This document shows positions 1 through 4,775 of a stretch of DNA of 9,346 bases, in pieces. A program made the position numbers and the translations under genes. Origin of the DNA: CAYFIW01 sp964500645. GTDB taxonomy: Bacteria; Chloroflexota; Dehalococcoidia; Lucifugimonadales; UBA826. How positions within the stretch are numbered: the first letter of the stretch is position 1; each line of letters opens with the position of its first letter. Location: contig CAZCOH010000059.1 of the NCBI GenBank assembly GCA_964500645.1, forward strand, positions 1 to 9,346. Direction: 5' to 3'. The notes beneath the pieces are model-generated. The model did no database searches. It saw nothing but the letters and a program-made list of their open reading frames with translations, and was not told the DNA's origin.

Positions 1-311
1 ATATCTTTAATAATATCGTCATTGCCAGCATGGTCTGAACCAGCGGATTTTGCGACCTCTATGGCGTCTCCCTGACAAAAAACCAATGTTCTAATTTGTT
101 TACCTACGCCATGCGGTAGTAAAGCTACTCCTCTCACCATTTGGTCAGCATGTCTTGGATCAGCGCCTGTTCGTAAATGAAGATCTATTGTCTCATCGAA
201 TTTGGCCGTCGCGTTCTTCTTTACGATCTCAACAGCTTCACCTGAGGAGTATTCTTTCTCCTCTTCAACTACCGAGGAGGCCTCATTGTATCTTTTGCCA
301 TGTCTGCTCAT
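1..311 (-). CDS. rplA: 50S ribosomal protein L1, N-terminal part (cut by window edge)
   Basis: L1 binds 23S rRNA at the mobile L1 stalk near the ribosomal E site and, in well-studied bacteria, represses its own operon by binding the mRNA. The visible 103 codons begin MSRHGKRYNEA, a typical L1 start. They continue with the family signatures NATAKFDET (about residues 33-41), RTGADPRHADQMVRG (about 48-62) and LPHGVGKQIRTLVF (about 65-78). The C-terminal half lies beyond position 1. The start is ATG at 311, with a GGGA-type ribosome binding site a few bases upstream. The gene follows rplK by 35 nt on the same strand, the usual rplK-rplA order, so the two are almost certainly co-transcribed. No frameshift or missing motif is visible in the part shown. 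Confidence 0.97.
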   Translation of the reverse strand, partial: MSRHGKRYNEASSVVEEEKEYSSGEAVEIVKKNATAKFDETIDLHLRTGADPRHADQMVRGVALLPHGVGKQIRTLVFCQGDAIEVAKSAGSDHAGNDDIIKD

Positions 312-346
312 ATTATTCCCTTGTTAACCTCTTTAAGGAGCGAAAA

Positions 347-769
347 TCACCTGACTTGAATACCCATACTTCGGGCAGTGCCTTCTATGATTTTCATTGC
401 ACCTTCAATGTCCGCAGCATTGAGATCTTTTATCTTAGTTTCAGCGATTTCTCTGACTTTATCTCGAGGTATGATTCCCACTTTGTCTACAAGTGGATTC
501 CCACTTCCCTTGTCTATCCCAGCGGCTTTCCTCAACAAATCGGAGGCCGGAGGACTCTTTACAATAAAATCAAATGACCTGTCCTCATACACTGTTATTT
601 CAACAGGCACTATAGAACCAGACAGAGAAGATGTCCTTTCATTGTATTCTTTTACAAATCCCATGATGTTTACACCATGTTGACCCAAAGCAGGTCCAAC
701 AGGTGGGGCAGGAGTGGCTTTTCCTGCCTCAATTTGTAGTTTTATAAGCCCAATTACCTTCTTAGCCAA
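347..769 (-). CDS. rplK: 50S ribosomal protein L11
   Basis: L11 binds the GTPase-associated region of 23S rRNA and helps recruit and stimulate elongation factors. The 140-residue product has the normal family length. The N-terminal domain carries the conserved block GKATPAPPVGPALGQHGVN (about residues 16-34), the proline-rich segment targeted by thiostrepton in sensitive species. The C-terminal rRNA-binding domain is also intact. The start codon is TTG (767-769), not ATG: the encoded beginning (M)AKKVIGLIKLQ is the canonical L11 N-terminus, and AGAGGA at 775-780 lies five bases upstream. That ribosome binding site overlaps the end of nusG, 14 nt away, which suggests translational coupling. 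rplA follows downstream. Confidence 0.97.
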   Translation of the reverse strand: MAKKVIGLIKLQIEAGKATPAPPVGPALGQHGVNIMGFVKEYNERTSSLSGSIVPVEITVYEDRSFDFIVKSPPASDLLRKAAGIDKGSGNPLVDKVGIIPRDKVREIAETKIKDLNAADIEGAMKIIEGTARSMGIQVR

Positions 770-783
770 ATTCTTCCTCTACT

Positions 784-1344
784 CTAAGCTTTTTCAACCT
801 GTAAGAAATCCAATTCAACAGGGGTTTCTCTTCCAAAAAACGACACTAGAACCTTTACTTTAGCTCGGTCTGGATAAACTTCATCAACCGCCCCCATAAA
901 GTCCACAAATGGACCCTCTGTAATCCGTACTGTTTGACCTTGTGCAAATCCAACTCTTACCCTAGGCTCTTCAGACTTGATCTGGTTGAGTATGCCGTCC
1001 ACTTCATGTTGTTCCAACGGAACAGGCTTTGGACGATTATCACTTTCATCTTCAGCTGAAACGAACCCTGTAACCCCAGGAGTGTTCCTAACCACAAACC
1101 AGCTTTCATCATCCATGTTCATTTGGACGAGAATATAACCAGGGAAAACTTTCCTAGAAACCGACGTCTTCTGCCCATCCTTGTATTCCATCTCTTCTTC
1201 TGTCGGTACTACAACTTGAAATATCTTATCCCCAACATCCATATTTTGGACCCGTTGATCGAGATTTTTTTTAACACGGTCCTCTTGTCCAGAGTACGCA
1301 TGTATTATGTACCATCTTTTATCTTCTAATTGTTCTTGAGCCAT
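784..1344 (-). CDS. nusG: Transcription termination/antitermination factor NusG
   Basis: NusG binds the RNA polymerase clamp and modulates elongation, pausing, Rho-dependent termination and transcription-translation coupling. The 186-residue protein has the two standard domains. The NGN domain covers about residues 10-118, with WYIIHAYSGQE at 11-21 and RKVFPGYILVQM at 64-75. The C-terminal KOW domain covers about residues 132-186, with GQTVRITEGPFVDFMG followed by a FFGRETPVELDF strand pair. The length is normal and there is no large inserted domain. The start is ATG at 1344 with a G-rich GGGGG stretch six bases upstream. The gene lies 25 nt after secE and 14 nt before rplK, the classical secE-nusG-rplK order, so it is part of one operon. 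Confidence 0.98.
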   Translation of the reverse strand: MAQEQLEDKRWYIIHAYSGQEDRVKKNLDQRVQNMDVGDKIFQVVVPTEEEMEYKDGQKTSVSRKVFPGYILVQMNMDDESWFVVRNTPGVTGFVSAEDESDNRPKPVPLEQHEVDGILNQIKSEEPRVRVGFAQGQTVRITEGPFVDFMGAVDEVYPDRAKVKVLVSFFGRETPVELDFLQVEKA

Positions 1345-1369
1345 TTAAGCCCCCGAGACCATCGACCGG

Positions 1370-1582
1370 TCATATTATTAAACCGAATCCCCAACCGAAA
1401 ATAAGGTCGGCAACACCTAATATTGCCCCGATTACTGCAGATACGGCTAAAACCATTAGAGTTAATCGCAGAGTCTCATTCATAGTCGGCCAAGTCACTC
1501 TTCTGAGTTCGCCTACTACTTCTCCGAAAAACCTAAAGTTAACTCCCCGTCCAGCAGAACGGGACCCAAATCTTTGTTGCAA
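1370..1582 (-). CDS. secE: Preprotein translocase subunit SecE
   Basis: SecE is the small clamp subunit of the SecYEG channel in the cytoplasmic membrane. The 70-residue product is of the short, single-span type found outside Gammaproteobacteria. It has a basic N-terminus, the conserved amphipathic segment GELRRVTWPTMNET at about residues 24-37, and one hydrophobic membrane segment at about 39-68. The start codon is TTG (1580-1582). TAAGG at 1590-1594 lies seven bases upstream, inside the last codons of rpmG, whose stop is only four bases away. No ATG gives a sensible alternative. The tight packing implies co-transcription and probably translational coupling with rpmG; nusG follows. Confidence 0.95.
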   Translation of the reverse strand: MQQRFGSRSAGRGVNFRFFGEVVGELRRVTWPTMNETLRLTLMVLAVSAVIGAILGVADLIFGWGFGLII

Positions 1583-1586
1583 TTTC

Positions 1587-1754
1587 TTACCTTACTTCTC
1601 TGTGAAGGGTATGCGATCTACAGCGAGGGCAGTATTTTTTAAGCTCCAACCGCTGTGGATCGTTCCGTCTACTTTTATTGGAATTATAAGTACGTTCTCT
1701 GCAGTCTATGCATCCAAACGTGACTAATATTCTGTTTTCTCCTCGTCGAGCCAT
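1587..1754 (-). CDS. rpmG: 50S ribosomal protein L33, zinc-binding (four-cysteine) form
   Basis: L33 is a small protein of the large ribosomal subunit near the E site. Translating the minus strand gives 55 codons starting MARRGENRILVTFGC, including TYNSNKSRRNDPQRLELKK, the standard L33 core, and ending HTLHREVR. Two CxxC pairs (Cys15/Cys18 and Cys42/Cys45) form a zinc ribbon, so this is the C+ type rather than the cysteine-free paralogue some bacteria use under zinc limitation. The start is ATG at 1754 with AGGA about nine bases upstream. It lies between tuf and secE, a place where rpmG is often found. A strong inverted repeat separates it from tuf, so expression relative to tuf may be adjusted there. 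Confidence 0.95.
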   Translation of the reverse strand: MARRGENRILVTFGCIDCRERTYNSNKSRRNDPQRLELKKYCPRCRSHTLHREVR

Positions 1755-1781
1755 TCGTTTTTTCCTAACTAGCTGTCGGAC

Positions 1782-1821
1782 TCACGGGACCAAGATCTAA
1801 TTAGAGATCTTGGTCCCGTGA
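1782..1821 (-). repeat. Perfect 17-bp inverted repeat (hairpin) between tuf and rpmG
   Basis: The arms TCACGGGACCAAGATCT (1782-1798) and its exact reverse complement (1805-1821) flank a six-base loop. In the minus-strand transcript this forms a long stable stem beginning six bases after the tuf stop codon. No U-run follows it on either strand, so it does not look like a standard intrinsic terminator. It could be a partial terminator or attenuator, an mRNA-stabilising stem protecting the tuf 3' end, or an RNase III-type processing site. The inverted repeat is certain; its role is inferred. Confidence 0.9.
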
Positions 1822-1827
1822 ATTATC

Positions 1828-3027
1828 CTATTCCAAAACCTTAGTTATTACACCTGACCCAACCGTTCTTCCTCCTTCTCTTACAGCAAAGCGTAGCTGT
1901 TCATCCAGAGCGACCGGCGTGATCAAATTCACATTCATCTCAATATTATCCCCAGGCATAACCATTTCAACCCCATCAGGTAATTTGATATCCCCGGTCA
2001 CATCCGTAGTCCTAATATAGAACTGCGGCTTGTATCCATTAAAGAAAGGTGTATGTCTGCCGCCCTCTTCTTTACTAAGAACGTATACCTGAGCCTCATA
2101 TTTCGTGTGAGGCTGTATGCTACCGGGGGCAGCGAGCACCTGACCTCTTTCAATGTCTTCTCTGTCGATACCTCTCAAAAGTAATCCGACAGCATCTCCT
2201 GGTTCTCCAGTCTCCAGAGTCTTATGGAACATTTCTACCCCAGTTACCGTAGTTAAGTAGGTGTCTTTTATCCCAACAACTTCAATTTCATCCCCCACGT
2301 TTACGATACCTTTTTCAACTCTGCCCGTTACAACAGTGCCTCGTCCCTTGATACCGAACACGTCCTCTACAGGCATCAAAAATGGCTGATCCTTGGGCCT
2401 ATCTGGAACAGGGACATATTCATCCACTGCGTCCATTAGTTCCCATATACCCTTACCCCATTCACTATCCCTACCTTTATCATCTGCTTCTAGAGCATTT
2501 AAAGCACTAACTCTGACGAATGGAATATCATCGCCCGGGAAATCATATTCTGAAAGTAGTTCCCTCATCTCGAGTTCTACCAATTCCAATAATTCCTCAT
2601 CATCGAGCATATCCACTTTATTGAGTGCAACAACTAGCCTAGGGACTTCTACCTGCCTTGCTAACAATATATGTTCTCTAGTCTGTGGCATAGGTCCGTC
2701 TGGTGCACTGACAACGAGTATCGCACCGTCCATTTGAGCTGCGCCGGTGATCATGTTTTTTATATAGTCAGCGTGACCTGGGCAATCCACATGAGCATAA
2801 TGTCTGCCGTCAGTTTCATACTCCACGTGAGTGATCGCTATTGTCACACCTCTTTCCTTCTCCTCAGGTGCGTTATCAATAGTATCGAACGCCCTGTAGT
2901 CAGCAAGCCCCTCCGATGCAAGAACCGAAGAGATCGCTGCAGTTAACGTAGTTTTGCCATGGTCTACGTGACCGATAGTACCCACATTGAGATGCGGCTT
3001 GTTCCTTTCAAATACCTGCTTAGCCAA
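1828..3027 (-). CDS. tuf: Elongation factor Tu
   Basis: EF-Tu is the GTPase that delivers aminoacyl-tRNA to the ribosomal A site. The 399-residue product has the normal length and all GTP-binding elements: GHVDHGKT at 19-26, switch I RGVTI at 59-63, DCPGH at 81-85, NKVD at 136-139 and SAL at 174-176. The beta-barrel domains 2 and 3 follow, ending VGSGVITKVLE. The start is TTG at 3025-3027, because the encoded (M)AKQVFERNKPHLNVGTIGH is the canonical N-terminus and GGAGG lies nine bases upstream. A longer in-frame reading from 3093 would run through the tRNA-Thr gene and is rejected. The gene begins 21 bases after tRNA-Thr and is probably co-transcribed with it. Whether a second tuf copy exists elsewhere cannot be seen. 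Confidence 0.98.
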   Translation of the reverse strand: MAKQVFERNKPHLNVGTIGHVDHGKTTLTAAISSVLASEGLADYRAFDTIDNAPEEKERGVTIAITHVEYETDGRHYAHVDCPGHADYIKNMITGAAQMDGAILVVSAPDGPMPQTREHILLARQVEVPRLVVALNKVDMLDDEELLELVELEMRELLSEYDFPGDDIPFVRVSALNALEADDKGRDSEWGKGIWELMDAVDEYVPVPDRPKDQPFLMPVEDVFGIKGRGTVVTGRVEKGIVNVGDEIEVVGIKDTYLTTVTGVEMFHKTLETGEPGDAVGLLLRGIDREDIERGQVLAAPGSIQPHTKYEAQVYVLSKEEGGRHTPFFNGYKPQFYIRTTDVTGDIKLPDGVEMVMPGDNIEMNVNLITPVALDEQLRFAVREGGRTVGSGVITKVLE

Positions 3028-3036
3028 TTCTAATAA

Positions 3037-3041
3037 CCTCC
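3037..3041 (-). promoter_or_regulatory. Shine-Dalgarno site that fixes the tuf TTG start
   Basis: The minus strand reads GGAGG here, nine bases before the TTG at 3027 and only seven bases after the encoded CCA end of tRNA-Thr. This strong site supports the TTG start and argues against the upstream GTG of the longer reading frame. Processing of the tRNA 3' end would leave a tuf message with a very short leader carrying this site. Confidence 0.85.
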
Positions 3042-3048
3042 ACTGTAC

Positions 3049-3125
3049 TGGAGCCCTCAAGCAGATTTGAACTGCTGACCTCGTTCTTACCAAGAACGCG
3101 CTCTGACCGACTGAGCTATGAGGGC
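3049..3125 (-). tRNA. tRNA-Thr (anticodon GGT)
   Basis: The minus strand folds into a full cloverleaf of 77 nt including an encoded CCA. The acceptor arm is GCCCTCA paired with TGAGGGC. The D-arm is GCTC/GAGC with a GG-containing loop. The anticodon arm is CGTTC/GAACG with loop TTGGTAA, giving anticodon GGT. The variable loop AGGTC and the T-arm AGCAG/CTGCT with loop TTCAAAT follow. The discriminator base is T. The gene sits between tRNA-Tyr and tuf, the same association as thrT-tufB in E. coli. It reads threonine codons ACC and ACU. Confidence 0.97.
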
Positions 3126-3170
3126 CCTTGTTTTATTTTATAAAACTGTTTATTACCTTAATATTTAAAC

Positions 3171-3184
3171 GCCCTACAAAGGGC
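3171..3184 (-). other. Short hairpin between tRNA-Tyr and tRNA-Thr
   Basis: The stem GCCCT/AGGGC with a four-base loop lies in the 82-base spacer between the two tRNA genes. It is followed on the minus strand by GTTTAAATATT, which is AT-rich but not a clear U-run. It may be a weak terminator or a processing signal for the tRNA precursor. The rest of the spacer is very AT-rich and includes the palindrome TTTTATAAAA, in which a TATAAA box could serve as a -10 for an internal promoter, but I find no matching -35. Confidence 0.35.
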
Positions 3185-3207
3185 AACTACATCATACTCA
3201 ATTAACA

Positions 3208-3295
3208 TGGTGGAGGGTGTAGGATTCGAACCTACGTAGCCCTTCCGGGCGCCAGATTTACAGTCTGGTGGATTTAACCACTCTCCCAACCCTCC
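3208..3295 (-). tRNA. tRNA-Tyr (anticodon GTA)
   Basis: The minus strand encodes an 88-nt tRNA with encoded CCA. The acceptor arm is GGAGGGT paired with ACCCTCC and the discriminator is A. The anticodon arm CCAGA/TCTGG holds loop CTGTAAA, giving anticodon GTA. A long variable arm with a CCCGGAAGGG hairpin identifies a class II tRNA, as expected for bacterial tRNA-Tyr. The T-arm GTAGG/CCTAC has loop TTCGAAT. It is the first gene of the tRNA-Tyr, tRNA-Thr, tuf cluster and reads UAU and UAC. Confidence 0.97.
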
Positions 3296-3314
3296 AAAAA
3301 ATTTACCACACAAC

Positions 3315-3341
3315 ATTTTAGCACAGGTACACAGTTGTGAA
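3315..3341 (-). promoter_or_regulatory. Putative sigma-70-type promoter for the tRNA-tuf cluster
   Basis: The minus strand has TTCACA at 3336-3341 and TAAAAT at 3315-3320 with a 15-base spacer, plus a TG one base before the -10 (extended -10). Transcription would begin a little upstream of the tRNA-Tyr 5' end at 3295. The spacer is shorter than optimal, so the call rests mainly on the extended -10 and the position. The rest of the 174-base gap between larC and tRNA-Tyr shows no gene. Confidence 0.45.
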
Positions 3342-3469
3342 GATAATTTACCGACTATTTACTAGCCACACCATCAAACGATAAAACTGAACCAGACATA
3401 CATTTTAGTCAACCATACTTTGCCGGGTCAATAAACAATTTCTAATTCAATATAAAATTTATCTAAACT

Positions 3470-4660
3470 CTATTGAATCAGCACCGCCGCTTCATGTTTG
3501 ATCAAGTCAATTACTTCAATCAAAGGAAGGGACTTCAATTTCGATATATTTTTGCAATCCTCATATTCTGGAGATACCGATATCGGTACACCATCCAATA
3601 TTTTTACCTTGACATGTACTTCCCCAAGTGAAGACCGAAATTTCTCAATTCTTCGGTCCGCTAATACTCTCTCTACATTACGGACCCTTATACCGAGGGT
3701 AGTCGTTTCTGTAAATAATATTTTTACCACTAAATCCTTAAAATCCGTATCGACTAATGTTGATAATAAGGTAGCCGGTCTATTTTTTTTCATCTGTATG
3801 GGGGTGAACCATACATCCCTTGCCCCGGCATCTAACAATTTCTCCTGAACATAACCAAGAAGCTCACCTGTTATATCGTCAATATTAGTTTCCAATAAAA
3901 CCAAATCGGTCGAATCCGGCTCGGACACTAATTCGCCTATAGTCAAGGAAAGAACATTTGGATATGACTTAGGGTTTCTTGTGCCCAATCCATATCCCAC
4001 ATTGGTGATTTCAATGACAGGAGCGACAAATTCGGCTATTGACCCTAAAATAGCTGCTCCCGTGGGCGTCAACATTTCCCCGGTAGAAGGTAAATTTGTA
4101 GGAGGAGGATATGAAGGGGTCCCAGTAGAAGCCAATATTTCCGCAGTTGCTGGAGCGGGAACAGGAAGTAGGCCATGTCTGGATCGCACCGTACCTGAGC
4201 CAGTTGGAAGAGAAGAACAATAAACTTTCTCTATCCCCATGATTTCTAAAGATCTAAGTACTCCAACCACGTCAATCAAAGTATCTAACGTACCTAGTTC
4301 GTGAAGATGAACATGGTCAGGGTCACTACCATGAATTTTTGCCTCTGTCTGGCCAATGAGAGTGAATATGTGAGACGACAATTCTTTTATATCGTCAGAT
4401 AAACCCGAGGATTTCACTATCGTTACGAAATCCTGCCACCTGTGAGAAGAAGATGCCTCATCCGATAATTCAACATTTAGATGTGTTCCGCTGACACCCA
4501 ACCTGTCTTGTTTGGTCACAGAAAAGTCAATTCCTGAAACCCCTAAAGTATCCACAAGTTCACGTAGTTCATTTAAGGGAAGACCTACATCAATCATTGA
4601 AGCCAGCAACATATCTCCGCTGGCTCCGCCAATCGCATGTATATAAGCCACTTTGACCAA
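3470..4660 (-). CDS. larC: LarC: nickel-pincer cofactor biosynthesis protein (nickel insertion, DUF111 family)
   Basis: LarC is the CTP-dependent cyclometallase that inserts nickel into the pyridinium bisthiocarboxylate mononucleotide, the last step in making the pincer cofactor of LarA-type lactate racemase and related epimerases. The 396-residue product has GGASGDM at 11-17, a His-rich motif at 116-133 (His116, His118, His120, then ELGTLD..IDVVG), GLLPVPAPAT near 163, ETNIDD at 257-262 and KKNRPA at 291-296. All are family landmarks. The LarC1 and LarC2 halves are in one continuous frame, unlike Lactobacillus plantarum, where they are joined by programmed frameshifting. I prefer the TTG start at 4658-4660, six bases after GGAGG; a GTG at 4664-4666 would add two residues but touches that site. 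No larA, larB or larE is in the window. Confidence 0.92.
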   Translation of the reverse strand: MVKVAYIHAIGGASGDMLLASMIDVGLPLNELRELVDTLGVSGIDFSVTKQDRLGVSGTHLNVELSDEASSSHRWQDFVTIVKSSGLSDDIKELSSHIFTLIGQTEAKIHGSDPDHVHLHELGTLDTLIDVVGVLRSLEIMGIEKVYCSSLPTGSGTVRSRHGLLPVPAPATAEILASTGTPSYPPPTNLPSTGEMLTPTGAAILGSIAEFVAPVIEITNVGYGLGTRNPKSYPNVLSLTIGELVSEPDSTDLVLLETNIDDITGELLGYVQEKLLDAGARDVWFTPIQMKKNRPATLLSTLVDTDFKDLVVKILFTETTTLGIRVRNVERVLADRRIEKFRSSLGEVHVKVKILDGVPISVSPEYEDCKNISKLKSLPLIEVIDLIKHEAAVLIQ

Positions 4661-4666
4661 AATCAC

Positions 4667-4671
4667 CCTCC
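4667..4671 (-). promoter_or_regulatory. Shine-Dalgarno site that decides the larC start
   Basis: GGAGG on the minus strand is followed by GTGATT and then TTG. Spacing to the GTG at 4666 is zero, while spacing to the TTG at 4660 is six bases, which favours TTG. The TTG reading begins (M)VKVAYIHAIGGASGDM, in line with the usual short N-terminus of the family. Confidence 0.7.
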
Positions 4672-4729
4672 AAGGAATAAAATTGTATGGACAGTTCTCA
4701 ACGAGCAGAACATAAATTTAACAATTTAT

Positions 4730-4748
4730 ACCTTCAGAATGTGAAGGT
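4730..4748 (-). terminator. Weak hairpin downstream of clpC
   Basis: The inverted repeat ACCTTC/GAAGGT with a seven-base loop begins 27 bases after the clpC stop. The minus strand then reads ATAAATTGTTAAATTT, AT-rich but without a clean U-run. It may be a weak terminator between clpC and larC. A TACAAT box upstream of larC could be a -10, but I see no good -35. Read-through into larC cannot be excluded. Confidence 0.3.
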
Positions 4749-4775
4749 TAAATCACCATACGAGAGCAAATTTGT

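Noticed and set aside
155..577. 140-codon plus-strand open frame opposite rplA/rplK
   Set aside because: It is antisense to two highly conserved ribosomal protein genes, has no recognisable domain, and is a shadow frame.
1782..1821. Calling the tuf-rpmG hairpin a standard intrinsic terminator
   Set aside because: The stem is strong, but no U-run follows it on either strand, so it is listed only as an inverted repeat of unknown role.
3028..3093. N-terminal extension of the tuf reading frame beginning MVRTRSAVQICLRAP
   Set aside because: It translates the tRNA-Thr gene. EF-Tu homologues begin at AKQVFERNKPH, and a TTG with GGAGG nine bases upstream fits that start.
4011..4220. 69-codon minus-strand open frame inside larC
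   Set aside because: It overlaps conserved larC sequence in another frame and shows no family motif.
4664..4666. GTG as the larC start codon
   Set aside because: It directly abuts the GGAGG site with no spacer. The TTG six bases further on has proper spacing and gives a more typical N-terminus.
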